DNA of 64,000 bases from Holacanthus passer (taxonomy: Eukaryota > Chordata > Actinopteri > Pomacanthidae). Below the pieces are notes generated by a model. That model was not told the DNA's origin and searched no databases. It was given only the letters and a program-made list of their open reading frames with translations. Where the stretch lies: positions 8,422,501 through 8,486,500 of the forward strand of contig JAFREQ010000012.1 in NCBI GenBank assembly GCA_025331565.1, written 5' to 3'. Position 1 is the stretch's first letter. The number at the start of each line of letters is the position of its first letter. The position numbers and the translations under genes are program-made. Of the stretch, positions 21,740 through 34,385 are shown in pieces.

Positions 21740-21800
21740 CTTTCTCAAAGCTCTGCAGACTGTGAGGGTGAAAGTAGGAGTAAACAAGCGGACAGATTCA
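21740..21800 (-). other. Non-coding exon 1 of receptor 2
   Basis: The donor GAGAAAG|GTGAGT is canonical and ends the exon at 21740. It is homologous to receptor 1 exon 1. A TATA-like TTCTATATG (complement of about 21799-21809) lies at its upstream edge, so the true start may be a little inside this range. Confidence 0.55.
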
Positions 21801-21809
21801 TATAGAATA

Positions 21810-24270
21810 ATGTGACAGTCGTCCGCCCACATGGAGGAGGAGCAAACCAACTGGCAAAAAAAAGTGTCTTTATTGATTCATTAAGATACATGATACATAT
21901 GTACAGGATAGTACAGGATTATACTATTCTTCTTGGGGCAGCATTTGTAATTTTGCCTGTATTGCTGAATTAACATCTGTACATGTAACATGTAGGTAAC
22001 ATATTATAATGTCTCCTCTCTTCACTCTGCACGTGTTACAATAAAGTATCAGCAGCATTTCTCAATAATTCAGGGTTACCAGACAATAAATAATAAAATA
22101 ATGGGCTGCTGCACATTTAAACTATGCTGTCTCCATCTGCCCAATCAAAAGAGATCTGAAGTGAAATAAATCAGTTTATATCAGTTTTTATAAATTATTA
22201 TCAATACTAGTATTATGTTGAATGCAGAATTGCATGTTGAATGCAGAAATCTTGGTTTTTTTAGTGTGTTCCTTCTTTTCAGCATCCTGTTTCTGTAAAT
22301 TAAAATGTGGAAAGACATTTCTCATGTCATTGCAGTTAGTCTCTGCTGATAAGTTAAGCAACAAGTTTGGGCAAGAACCAAAAGTTTCCACCAACAGTGC
22401 TGCGCCACTTTACTTCTCTCTCACACCTCTCACAAATCAGATAAGACTGTATAGCTTCTGTAATCCTTTAACTTTAGAGTTTTGTTTTGTGACCCCCATG
22501 GAAGAAGAGAGTACTTTTAGCAGTTAACAACAATATAGCACAACATTATTGGAGCTATTAAGTAACTATATGCATTTTCACATTTTTACATTGACTGAAA
22601 CATTCCCGCACAGTTCTCATTTACTACTCTTTGTACTTTTAGCAGCATGGTTTTGGTCCTCGTGCGTCTTTATTTGAAGATCGTGTCAAACAACTACTTA
22701 AAGGTGATAAATCAAGGATTAGAAAATAGTTTCCATTAAAATTATAATGTGAAAGGATACAGAGGGATCTGAATGTTTTCCTGTGTTTTTTTCAATCACA
22801 TCTAAACTCTTTCACTAATAAAATGAACAAATTCATCCATGTTACCCAGTTCAGTCTATTAGGATAATAGGATGTGATGAAAAAGCTGCTGATAATAACC
22901 ACCTTTGGCACAAAAAGCATAGCTAAAAAATATTTATACTTAATAATAAATGACTGATGATTTAGCCACTTCCTGACTCCTTAGCTGGAATGCACTGGAA
23001 CACACTGACTGATATGCAGACATTAATAGTGTAAACAGATTTGTGGCGCTGTTTGTGCCATTAGAGGCTACAAATCAATCAGCGTGCTCCGGTGGTTTTT
23101 CCCTCTGAGGTTTGCTGCCCTTGATCTGAGAAGCAGAGTTGGGATTTCTGGCACAACTTCACCTGCTTCCAAGGTGACAGAGAAGGGAAAAAGTCTGAGG
23201 AGGTTGTCATGAAACACAGTCCAAAGAACATTTCTGAGAAACACCTGATGTTGTGAAACAGCTCCCTCTACTGTCCACGTCTATAATAATATCAACCACA
23301 TAGAGAGCAACTGTAAAAAGCAAATCCTGTGACTGTCTCCTTGTTAGCTCTGATGAATTCTTATCAGGTGTTACATCAGATGAGTTGTGTATGTGATAGG
23401 TGGACACACACATCTCTCTTTTTGTAGTTAGTCGTCATTATCAGATGCACATTATGAGCAAAAAAAGTTAGATTTTTTAATTGTGGAAATGGTAACAGGA
23501 AGAACTATAATAACATCATCAACGTTCTCATCATTTATGGACTATTAGTAGAGTAGGGATAAACATCAACAACAAATCAATCAAATAATAAGTGTGCCAT
23601 TCATTTTCAGTCGGATGAGTTGATCAACAGGAAATTAATCAAGGAAAAAAATTGATCTTTCAAGATAGTTATAGGGGCAGAAATGTCAAAAAGTTGCTGG
23701 TTCTAGCTTCTACAATGTGAATATTTGGTGCTTTTTTTCTTTGTGTAATTTGATAGTCTGGATTTTGTTGTTTTTTGCTTTTGGCTGGACAACTGAAGAT
23801 GCTACCTTGGACTCTAGCAGGAGAAGTTTTTACATTTTTTATAGACTGTACGATTAACTGAGAGTAAATTGAGAAAAAAAACTGGCAGATCAATCGATAC
23901 TGAAAATCATCTTTAATTTGAGCTCTGAAAATGATACATTAAAATTCTCAGATTATGGCACAACATGCATTTACACAGGGTGATCACAGACATCCCACCT
24001 GCCCCCAAAACATAACTAACAAGGATCAAACGAAGCCAAGTATACAATGCAGCTGCTACTTTAAGCTTAATAATCTCATAGTCACTATCATATGTATTAG
24101 GCTTACATTAGCCTGTCCTTGAGCTGAATAACAAATGTAAATAACAGGTAGCATGCAGCAGACGTGTAGCAGTCAAAAATCAGTTGAATCAGTTCCTATG
24201 TTGTTATGAGATGACAGGCGTATCAGAAACAGACATTACACAGTGATTAACTTGAAAATTACTATATAGA
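21810..24270. other. Spacer between receptors 2 and 3
   Basis: AT-rich, without a supportable gene. Segment 24005-24070 resembles 18600-18660 (shared CAGCTGCTAC context), as expected for 3' flanks duplicated with the receptor genes. Confidence 0.4.
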
Positions 24271-24399
24271 TGAAATTACTCTCCGCTCTCGCTTTGTACG
24301 TCCCCAGAGATGATCTTTGTGGTCACTGTCCCGTGTCCAGTTTTGTCAAACACATGCCACACAACATGATCAGTGGCTGATCTGAGCTGGGTGGGACAC

Positions 24400-24570
24400 G
24401 GATGTTGGAAAATGAACTTGCTATAAGCTTGTTTGTGCAGCAGTTCAGAGACATAATTTCGCACTGTAATGCTATTTATTCAGTTAAATGTCTTCCATAT
24501 GTTTCCAGCCTATATTCTCTGGCAAGAAAGGCACGGTGTTCTTTGTCACACTACCTTTACTATGCTACTT
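24400..24570 (-). repeat. Duplicated receptor 3' flank
   Basis: About 160 bases aligning with 9560-9720. It marks the extent of the duplication unit and shows that the relic at 9.6 kb derives from a receptor-3-like copy. AATAAA (complement of 24475-24480) within it could be the distal polyadenylation signal of receptor 3. Confidence 0.6.
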
Positions 24571-25299
24571 AGCTTATGTCCCAGTCTTTCTAATTATAAT
24601 AATCTAGTCTACAATTATGTCCTTTAAACAACCGGGACTTGTTTAGTTGCTTGCTTTCTCTGCAGACATACAGGCTGGGACATACTGTAGTAATCAACAT
24701 CTGGAGTGCATGCAACTGATGAAAAAGCTCAAACCAAACCTTAAGCTGCACAAATTCAACAATAAACTGTAAGTATTAGGATAAATTATGACTGGCTTCC
24801 CTTGTCAAAAAAAGATGGCACATTACACATCCACTAGTACGAAACAGACATAGTGAAGAAGCACCATTGTTACTCAAAGATAAATGTGACTGTAGGTTAT
24901 TGAATTTAGGCTTCTTTCTTTTTTCATATGTAAAGCATTTTACCATATAAAGAAACTTTTAAACAACCATTTCAACTTTCCATCATTTCAAAATGCTTTA
25001 TCCCTCAAATGCATCACAAATGGATCTACAGCTTATTGGACAATATTACCATCTGTATCTACCATATTGAAAGTATTGTCGGCGAAGTTAAGAGCCACAA
25101 CTCCTTTCTAGACCTGATCAGTTAGCCAATTGTAAAACTCATATCAAACTATATCAGGTGAAATCTTTCAATCTGAGATAATGTATACAGATCACCTTGA
25201 GGGTCATTGAATAAAAAACCCCAAAATGGTTTGTTGTTATATACAGTTACATTTTCTATGTACACATACAGTATTCGCTTATTCATGTCGTGGACAACT

Positions 25300-26442
25300 T
25301 TATACCTCGGCGTCAGAAAAGGACTTTTCTTTGCTCCGACTGGTGACCATTGAGTTTGTGTAGGTATAAGAGCGAGAAACCTCCTCCTGGAAGGCAGTCT
25401 CCAAAACATTCAGGATGGATTTGCGAACTTTATCCTTGAAATCTTGACCCATGAACACGTACAGCAGTGGGTTCAAGCAGCTGTTGAGAAAGGCCAGGCT
25501 GGTGGCTATGGGGACTCCGATAGTGGTGACGTGATCTAATATTTCACTTGCATGACTGGCCATGTGATTCACCAACTCAATTAGAGCCATGATGTGATAA
25601 GGAGCCCAGCACAGGAAAAAAGTGGTGATCACAGCAGCGATGATCTTGAAGGGGCGACTTGATTGGCTGGCCAGGGTGCGGTTTCTTCTCAGGCGATGGA
25701 TGATTACAGCATAACAGGAGACAATGACAGTGAAGGGGACAACAAATCCCAGGAGGAAGCGGGTCACGGTCATGGCCTGATGACGAAACTGTCGCAGCTG
25801 ATTCACAGATGGTGTTTCATAATCATCAGAAAAAGCAAAGTTGTTGAAGCAGTTGATGATGTCGTCGTTGTTGTATGATGGTCCAGTGTCCCTGAAGATG
25901 AAGTACGGAGCACTGAGAATCAGAGCCAGCACCCAAACACCCAGACTCACACAGGACGCCTTGCGTACACTACGGTGGTTCTGTGCCCAGACGGGCCACA
26001 CCACAGACACGCATCTGTCCACACTGATCACCACCAGAATGTAGACGCTGGCAAACATGTTCAGAAAGCTTATAGTGCTGTTCAGTTTGCACATGAACTT
26101 GCCGAAAGGCCAGTGGAAATCCAAAGCTGTGTACGTTACACTGAGTGGCAGGAACGCTGTGAAGAGGAAGTCGGCCACAGCAAGGTTGAGGAACCAAACC
26201 GTGTTGACCGTTTTCTTCATCTTGAACCCGGTCACCCAGATAACCACTCCGTTCCCAAGCACGCCGAGAACGAAGGCCAGGCAGTAGACTATGAGAGACA
26301 TGATGTTGAGGGACTTTCTCAGCTCGGCGTGCTCGTCCTCATAGTTGTACTCGTCCTCGTCGTCATACAAAGTGCCATTTCTTCCAGTGGCATCTGTGGT
26401 AGTGATGTGGTAGAAAGGGGTAGCTGTCATTAGATCCATCAT
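25300..26442 (-). CDS. Chemoattractant GPCR 3 (formyl-peptide/chemerin receptor group)
   Basis: A 380-residue class A GPCR in one coding exon, ATG at 26442, 11 bases inside the acceptor at 26453/26454. The N-terminus has an N-glycosylation site (Asn22) and a very acidic stretch (residues 27-40, alternating D/E with Tyr) that resembles the acidic, possibly sulfotyrosine N-termini of CMKLR1 and C3aR-type receptors. Hallmarks are Cys118-Cys198, DRC (142-144), CWAPYH (278-283), NPLLY (324-328), MGQDF helix 8, and a Ser/Thr-rich tail ending DAEV. Arg228 sits in the TM5 TRF motif. It is nearly identical to receptor 1 through TM2-TM6. Membrane receptor, probably Gi-coupled on myeloid cells; ligand unknown. 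In annotation pipelines it may be named chemerin-like receptor 1 or FPR-like. Confidence 0.9.
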   Translation of the reverse strand: MMDLMTATPFYHITTTDATGRNGTLYDDEDEYNYEDEHAELRKSLNIMSLIVYCLAFVLGVLGNGVVIWVTGFKMKKTVNTVWFLNLAVADFLFTAFLPLSVTYTALDFHWPFGKFMCKLNSTISFLNMFASVYILVVISVDRCVSVVWPVWAQNHRSVRKASCVSLGVWVLALILSAPYFIFRDTGPSYNNDDIINCFNNFAFSDDYETPSVNQLRQFRHQAMTVTRFLLGFVVPFTVIVSCYAVIIHRLRRNRTLASQSSRPFKIIAAVITTFFLCWAPYHIMALIELVNHMASHASEILDHVTTIGVPIATSLAFLNSCLNPLLYVFMGQDFKDKVRKSILNVLETAFQEEVSRSYTYTNSMVTSRSKEKSFSDAEV

Positions 26443-27042
26443 GGTCTTGAGACCTGCAATAAAAACAAAATATATGTTAATCTCATTATATTTTACATAT
26501 AAGAACTGTCCCTAATAATACATGAGATTATTTTGTCCTGGCTAATTTTCATTAAAAGTCAAAAAGGTGATGCTTTTCATGGACATGGTTTGACCTGAGC
26601 TCCTTCCCTCCTGAACAACAGTCGACATTCAGACAAACTTTCATGACATCTTGAAGAAATTTTCCCAACTTTCTATGATAATTAATTAATAATAAGGTTA
26701 AAAAAAACCTTGAAACTCTGGTGTGTAAGTTCTGGACCACATGCACATGCAAACGTGAAATTCACACCAGGAGACCTCTGAAAAAAATAAAATAAAGTTG
26801 TGACAAAGATATGAGTCTAAACACAGGAAATAAAACGTATCTGTTGCATTAAAGAAAATCTTCACATGCTGTTAATAGACCTGATGAAAAGTTTGTTGCT
26901 CCTGAAAACTTTTCTCTCCCTGAAAAACTCGAAGCGGCTCCAGACTCCAGACTTTTCTTTTTTTTTTTCGGTTCCTGATCTTTTTCTTATCTAATTCTTT
27001 CCTCCCACTTTGATGTGACAGCCTGAGATCAGATTTGTGTAC

Positions 27043-27140
27043 CTTCCTCCCAGCGCCGCTGCGATGAGGAAGAGTCCGATGAGGAAGAGTCCGGTGAGGA
27101 AGAGTCCGCTGCGGAGCTGGAGTCAGGCTGCTCTGCGGGG
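27043..27140 (-). other. Non-coding exon 1 of receptor 3, with 15-bp repeats
   Basis: The donor GGAAG|GTACAC ends the exon at 27043 and gives a 589-base intron to the coding exon. The start is placed about 25-30 bases downstream of the TATA-like element. Three perfect head-to-tail copies of a 15-mer (GGACTCTTCCTCATC in the sense strand, the third with one change) fill 27063-27107. It is unrelated to exon 1 of receptors 1 and 2. Confidence 0.55.
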
Positions 27141-27164
27141 ATTGTGGAGTCCTGCTCACTGACT

Positions 27165-27183
27165 CCTTAAATATGTGACGTCA
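27165..27183 (-). promoter_or_regulatory. CRE plus TATA-like promoter of receptor 3
   Basis: A full palindromic cAMP-response element TGACGTCA (27176-27183) directly abuts an AT-rich CATATTTAAGG (27165-27175) on the minus strand, 22 bases or so before the inferred first exon. This predicts CREB/ATF control of this copy only; the paralogues lack it. Confidence 0.55.
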
Positions 27184-27184
27184 T

Positions 27185-29792
27185 GGCCCACATCGAGGCG
27201 GGCCCTCAGACTTGAACCCCCCCCCCCCCGCTCCTTTTCTCTTGTACTTTACACTATATCTACTCATGCATTGCTGTTCATGAAAATATTTCTGCACCCC
27301 TTGATGGATGGGTTGAATTCATGCATGGATCCTGAAGATGCAGTGAATGCCTGTGTGATGCACTTTCTCTAATGCACCTCACCTCCTGCAGACAAAAGTG
27401 CTTCATGCTGCTGTCTGAATAGCAGACATTATCTGCAACTATGCTGATCTCAAGTCTGACACAAAAAAAATCTTGCCGAGACACGTCCTCTTCGAAATGA
27501 GCCTCTGTCCTTTGGGAAAGTCCACAAGTGAAAACACCAAGTAACCAAACAGCTAAATGCATAAATTGTGGGTTGTTGTGGATGACTACCTGAGAACGAG
27601 AGGAGCTGGGACTTCTCATGTGCACCAGCGAGCCTGCTGCGTAATCTATTTTTCTCTATGTGGGTTGAGCTCATGTTTGCTTGAGGTTAAGTGTAATAAC
27701 TCTGTGTTGACTGTACGAATTGACATCTGGTAGGTTACATATTCTTAATGTCCCGTCTCTTCACCCTGGGCTGCATATAAGAAAGTCACAGCAGCATCTG
27801 TCGATAATTTAGGGTTGCCTTGCAGTTTCATAAAATAGCAGGCTACTCCCTCGGTGCCACTGTCCATTTGAAGCTGGACACATAGCTGTTGGACCTCTGC
27901 AGACACAAACCTGCAAACAAAATAGATCTGGATGAAGAATTCGTCTTTTTGTAGCACATTAGTGAATTTGGATTGGTAATGAATTTTTGACATTATCTTC
28001 CTACTGGCATCATCTTTTGGACTCTTAATCGCATCTATGTTTGAACCTTTGAAACACATCTGAAGTATAATTGCTATTTTTGACATGATAGAGAAGTGTA
28101 ATTAGGAACAAGTTGGACAATCAAATCCACCGCTACAAAGTACTCAAACAGTAAATATGCAATGTGGTTTTGTATTTGCAGCTTAGTCATTTTCATAGTT
28201 AACCAAAACAAAAAACAAAAAGAAAATTTGCATAAACTCCAAAGTTAAAAAAGGAACTTCTTGGGATAGGATGGGATGTTTTTGGTCACTGGGGAATATT
28301 CATTACACTAAACCATGCATTCCTGAAACATTTGACATTTACAGTTGATGCCAAAAGGTGCATAAGAATGGGACGGGCAAACAACCGCAGACCTGTTTGC
28401 AAGCTTAAAACAAAAGAGAACTCATACATATCCTGAAGCCAATCTAAGCTGTAATTCACAGCAATTTCATCTTTTAAACATGCCTTGCACATTCCTGCTG
28501 CTCTTGTACTTCAGATATATCCCAAACAAGTTCCCAGAGTCCCGAAAATTGGAAATGAAATCTATTCCAAGACCAATAACATGGGCCCACAGATTAGTTT
28601 AGTTTAAAAGATTAGATTTAGTTTAAAAGGAGAGTTAAAAACTTTATTTTGAACAAATGACAGGGCAAAGCAGAAGATTGAATGAAACTTCTCGAAAGAC
28701 TGAAAGTTCAACCAGTGAACAGTTTTTTGTTGTTTAAATGATCACAAGTGAAAGGATAAAATGCATTGAAACAGGAAGAGAAAGTAACAGTGAAAACACT
28801 ATAATAAGAGCAAGATGGAAGGCATGGATGTTGGGGAGTGTTGGCTGGAGAGACTGAAAACGATTCTCACTTCCCCAGAGTGTAGCCCTACCTTTTAGTG
28901 GGGAAAAAACATTTCATCTGACTTTGACTTTATGGTCATATTTCCTCCCACATGGTTCCTCTTTACTTGTGTTGCTGCCCCACTACCCACACATTTGTAC
29001 ATCAGTATTCAGTAATTCTTCTTTTTTTTTGTAGAATTCTCTGTGGAAAATTACAAAACATGATGAATGGACTGTTTCCTCGGTCCCAGTGATCTGTGTT
29101 TCTTTACAGCTCATGAGTAAAAAAAAAAAAAAACTAAGGTTGAAGGATCAGTACAGATGAGCAAGATGAATTTTTTTTGGATGTGGCTCGGTTTGACATC
29201 CTTGAACAGCTTCGTGATTAGCAAACTTTATCTACAGAAATTAAACAGATGTTGAGAAGCACTTGGCAAAGTTTGGAAACAGCTGGTTTGTTATGTTTAA
29301 ATAAATTAGAATTGGCAGTACTCATTGAACAGCGTAGAGAACGAACTCATCAGCACATCAGTTATTGGAAGTTGAGTTTAAATGATTTTGACACTTCCAG
29401 TATAAACCTTTCTGAAAAATATGAGCTGAAGCAAAACAGACTAAAAGTGGCATAACTGTATTTTTCCTTATAATAACAAACATTTGCGCAACTGAAAAAA
29501 GAGGTCAATAAAAATCTAAACATTTATACTTGAAGTTATGATATTAGGAACACAAACAGTTAAGAAGCATCTAGTGTTGGCAGCAGCTTTGTGGGTCTGA
29601 ACCACAAATGTTGTTCACACAGCGAAACAAAGAGGATGTGGCTCCAAATCCTGAGCTGATCAGATCCACACAGTGTGAGCTGCTCGAACCTGCCCAACCT
29701 TAAAACTCCACAAGTCCCCTGCTAATGTACACACACCACACAGGAACTATGTCCTGCCAATATTCCAGATGTGAGGGGGAGGAAGTAAGGAA

Positions 29793-29837
<45 letters not shown>

Positions 29838-32800
29838 TATATGTCTATGTATGTGTCTGTGTAAAGTCTCTGCATGAGTTCAGAGCAACACCCTTATTGG
29901 AGTGTGTAAATATTCAGCATCTGAATCCCCACTGAGAGAAATTTTACACCAGGTCCAAAAACAATTCATACTAAGTACAGGAAACAGTTTTAAAATAAAC
30001 TGACCCAGTTAACTTCATCTCTCCCTTCAAAGCTACATAGAACAGCTCCATTTGTGACACCGAAAGACTTCACTGTTTCAGCTAAAGTCTAGACTGTGGG
30101 ACTACTTTGGTTGATTTGGTTATGATCCTGTTGAGCAATACATCCTCCACTTTTCATTTCTGTGCTGAAATTTGTGTGTGTGTGTGTGTTTTTTAAATAC
30201 TTTTGCTGTATAGTTTTGTAACAGAACTTAAAGGCAAAGCGTTTTGCTGGTGTCTGTAGGGTATATTAATAGCTATCCCAAGGCTATAGTTTGAGGGAAG
30301 CCTTCAGAGCCCAGGGCTTGCCAGAGTTCTTGATTTACCAACCAAACATGCAATTATGTGTGTGCTGCACAAATACCAATTTGGGTGTGTAAAACAACTA
30401 GTGGAGGTTTAAAGGGAATTCAGTTTTTAGCAGAGGGTGATACATGCAGATGGAGTTTGGGGGTTTATTATTTGCTAAAACATTTGTGAGGGTGGGGGAT
30501 CAACTTAAAAGACACAACTGAATTGTATTAATGTCTGCCTGCGTGTGGAGCAGTGAAGCACTAATGACATACTCCATCTCCCAGCGTCACCGTTATCCAC
30601 CCGGTAGTTTTCGTCGCTGTCGAGCGCAAAACACTGTGAGCTCACAGCATTTCCAAATCCTTTTGTGAAATGCTGGTATACCAACTGTTGTGTTGAAACT
30701 TCTAGACTCCTGTAACGCTGTCAGAAAGACACAAATAGTGGGAATCTGCTGTGTCCTGAAACCTCAAAAGGTTTGTTGATCATCTTGCGGTGCTGACTGG
30801 AAATCGGACCCTTGTCTCACGGGTGCGGAGAGGTCAGGAATTTTGTTTTTCAAGTCAAAACCAGTGCCAACGTCTTTCACTCCTATGGCTCAGTGACAGT
30901 TTTTTTCCACGAAATACACCACACACGGGGAAAAAAAAAGCTGAACCTCAATAACCTAAACCACTTCCTTACATTCGTCCCTACTTACAACCACAAAGCC
31001 TGGTCCCCCTCAGCAGACCTAAGGGATATGAATAATCAGCCTGGGCTCTGTCAGACAGCAAACACGCCTGGCAGTGCATAAATACAGCTCTTTGACACAG
31101 AACTCTCTCTGTCTGTCCGAGGGTATTTCGAGGTATAGCAGAACGGGATTAGGGAACCGGAACTGGTTTAACAAGGGCAGCAGTTGGTGAAATCAATGGA
31201 AATGTTGATCCTTTGTAACTGTGGGTTTAAAAAAAATTGCTGTGGTCATTATTGATGGCAGCTTTAGATTGCACAGACGACAGCAAAGTATTCATCTTGT
31301 GTCTTAATTAATCCAGCTGATCACATCCTGAATGCTATTGTGCAGATGTGCAACTAAACAGGCATCTGGGTGTCACATGTGAGTCTATCAAAGACATTTC
31401 TAAGCAATTACCTCAGGGACTTTTTGCGTTTGTTCCACATTTTAACGATTTTGGCAATTTAGTTTTCTCTAATAAATGCCACTGTAATGTCCTGCAGCCC
31501 GTTTACTATTGAAAACTTAATGAAAATGTAGCATTATGGTTTACAGTAGGTCGACCCAACAAGTCAACAAGCACAAGATCACAACAGTGAACACGCAGAC
31601 AGGCAACCTGAGATGTCCATATCTTCACAGGGAGTAGGTTTATCAGCCGCCAAGTTGTTGCACTTGTTTGCAATCAAAGAATCCAAGGAATGATATGCAG
31701 GTTTCAAAAGGAATGAGGCAGACGGTGAGTACGCGCCACACAGTAATGAGGGGGAAAGAACCTGCCTGTGCTGGATGGGAATGCATTATATTTTAGCCTT
31801 AAGTGTATAATCACAGGGTTTGGTTAAATGCACCCTCACATTTAAATGTTTTCCTGTCTGGTACTGATAAACACCTATGCTCATACATGAGTAACGGTGC
31901 TTTGTACCTCTCACTCTCTGCTCTGAAACACTGAGTCAACAATGACTTTTGCTATGTTGAAACAGTAAGAGTGCTGATTTCCTTTATGTCAAACCCAAAC
32001 CAGGGACGATACATTGGTTTCCCAAGCTGTTGATTGAATGTCAAAACAGGATTGCAAAATTAAGCCATGACATACAAAGTTCTGCTTTACAGGTCTTTTT
32101 CTTGCAGTTTATCTAAATTATATGGATGACTCGCAAACTTCGGACCATTGTGTAAAAGATAATGTAACTACAAATACTGTGTAAGTTACAATTCATGAAA
32201 ATGAGCTAAAATGAATGGATGATTCACTGGTATCTTAAAATGTGTTTTATGTCAAGGTTTGCGGAATGGAGAAAGTGAAAATATTAACACTTTCATATCC
32301 TGTTTTGCAACACAGCACGCACACTACATTTTTCCAGACAGCAGCTTGCTGATAAGCCTATCTGAAAGGAGTAAACAGAATATTACTACTAGTTAAGTTC
32401 TGCCTCTTTTTTGCCTCTAGATGTTGAAAAACTGCACATTTGCAAAAGTACAATTTTACTCAATGTGAGTAAAAGTCTTACTCAACATCCAGTAGGTAGA
32501 ATGCCACTTTGTATTTCAAGGCAGTATAAACATGCTGAATCCAGCCTGAACTTGTTGTAAGAAAACATTATCATAGTGACATGGTCAAAAAATGTATTTA
32601 TGCCACAGAGGGGTTCGGTTGACAGAAGAACAGACTAGAATAGAAAGAGAAAAATTACTCAAAATCTCCAGCAGAAAAGCATACATAACATCATGAAGAA
32701 ATAAACACATTCAGTATGTGCTGAACAAACATCCAGACAAAGGGGAATTCCATATGTGAGGATTTGCAAATCAGATTGTTTCCTGAGCCGAGCTGTTTAA

Positions 32801-32885
32801 TGAGTTGCATTCACAGTATTAAACTGAAATGTTTCTCAGTCTTTTAATGTATACTTGAATACACGCCATACATCAAACCCGGCGT
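27185..32885. other. Gene-poor spacer between receptor array and trypsin
   Basis: No gene is supported over 5.7 kb. Contents seen are a C13 run near 27214-27226, a perfect (GA)n microsatellite at 29797-29834 and several A/T runs. Reading frames are short and domain-free. Confidence 0.4.
29797..29834. repeat. (GA)n microsatellite
   Basis: About 19 uninterrupted GA units. Confidence 0.9.
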
Positions 32886-32888
32886 TCT

Positions 32889-32906
32889 GGGGAAATGTAA
32901 CACATG
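32889..32906 (-). promoter_or_regulatory. Candidate PTF1 site of the trypsin gene
   Basis: Read on the minus strand: an E-box CATGTG, five bases, then TTTCCC. Paired E-box plus TTTCCC is the bipartite site of PTF1, the acinar-pancreas factor controlling digestive-enzyme genes. It lies 132 bases before the trypsin start codon, a usual position. Motif match only. Confidence 0.4.
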
Positions 32907-33037
32907 TTTAGTGTATGAGCTGTACCTCTGACGATAGAAGACCTTGAGAAAAAGGAGATAAGAGGATTGAAATACGTGAAACTAAGAGGGCGAGGGCACA
33001 TGAATCTGCCGGCTGGACAGACAGACAGACAGACGGC

Positions 33038-34279
33038 ATGAAGCTGTTCCTTCTTCTGACTCTCTTTGGAGGGGCAGGTACAGTACACAATTGATAGTTA
33101 CTGTAAAATGTCTAATTATGGGCTGTCACAGACTCTCATGTTAATATGATGCATGATAGATGCAAGTACAAAGATAACATCTTTTTCTACATTTTGACAG
33201 TTGCCCTGAAGGAAGACGACAAAATTGTTGGAGGGTATGAGTGTCCAAAAAACTCCGTGCCCCACCAAGTGTCTCTCTTCACTGGGTACAACTTCTGCGG
33301 CGGGACTCTGCTGTCTGATGAGTGGGTGCTCTCTGCTGCACACTGCAAATCAAAGTAAGAAAGACGATCGCTAACCTCTGTTTACAACACGCAAACCAGA
33401 AACTGCTGCTGTTGGTTATCACTGATGGATTTATAATGCGTTTGAAAACTTAAAATTTGTCTTTTTCATGGTGATTTTCCCTTGAGTTAGTTGTCAGAGG
33501 TTGGAAGCGGCAAGCACAAAGTGACCTTAAAGATGGATAATTTATCTCCAGGTCAAATGTCGAAGTTCGTCTGGGAGAGCACAACATCTGGGAACCTGAA
33601 GGGACCGAGCAGTACATTATGTCTACCAAGTTCGTCCGCCACCCTGACTACAACTCCCGCACGCAGGACAGCGACATCATGTTGATCAAACTGAGCCGAC
33701 CTGCCACGCTGAACAAATACGTACAGCCCGCTGCACTTCCTTCAAAGTGTGCCAACGACGGGACAATGTGCCACATCTCTGGATGGGGCAGCCTTCGCCC
33801 CAGCAACGAGGGCTGTGAGTTACACACTGTTGAGAAGTTATGAATTAGAGAAACTATCTCTTTCATGGCATTTATGTCCATAGAAACATCGATATCTGTC
33901 TTTTCCAGCGAGGTACCCTGATAAGCTGCAGTGCCTGAGTGTCCCTCTCCTGAGTGATGACACCTGCTTTAATGCTTATCCTTTCCAAATCACTGAAAAC
34001 ATGATCTGTGCTGGCTACCTGGAGGGAGGGAAGGACTCCTGCCAGGTAATACAGAGATCATGGATCCTGTTTCTGCTTCTTGATGTAAAGAGTGCACCAG
34101 TGAAGGTAACCTCATCTGTCTGTCTTTAGGGCGACTCCGGGGGCCCCATGATGTGTGACGGAGAACTCCAGGGTGTTGTGTCATGGGGACATGGATGCGC
34201 CCTGAGAAAAAAGCCTGGGGTGTACACAAAAGTTTGCAATTACATCTCTTGGATCAAGGACACCATGGCGTCTGGCTGA
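33038..34279 (+). CDS. Trypsin (trypsinogen precursor), five exons
   Basis: Secreted pancreatic serine protease cleaving after Lys/Arg. Exons 33038-33077, 33201-33354, 33552-33814, 33909-34045 and 34130-34279 join in phase (GT-AG throughout) to 247 codons, the usual trypsinogen length. A signal peptide of about 15 residues is followed by the activation peptide LKEDDK and then IVGG at residue 22. The catalytic triad is His61 (AAHC), Asp106 (DIMLIKL) and Ser201 (GDSGGP). Asp195 is at the bottom of the S1 pocket, which gives trypsin rather than chymotrypsin or elastase specificity. All twelve cysteines of the six classical disulfides are present, as is the calcium loop (Glu74, Asn76, Glu84). Only three acidic residues precede the activation Lys, fewer than the mammalian DDDDK. 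An AATAAA follows at 34386. Which trypsin paralogue it is cannot be told by eye. Confidence 0.95.
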
Positions 34280-34385
34280 GCTGCAAATATATTAAAGTGG
34301 ACTATATGATGTGCTGTGTGTGCAGTGTGGTTTATGCAGGTCTATTTGTGTGTCGTTCGAAAGAGACTGACAGCGAGCATCTAAG

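Noticed and set aside
25975..26433. 152-residue frame antisense to receptor 3 (and similar frames antisense to receptors 1 and 2)
   Set aside because: Shadow of the conserved receptor coding sequence on the other strand; its persistence in three copies follows from the duplication.
29797..29834. Regular repeats considered as a CRISPR-like array
   Set aside because: Pure dinucleotide microsatellite in a vertebrate genome, with no spacers.
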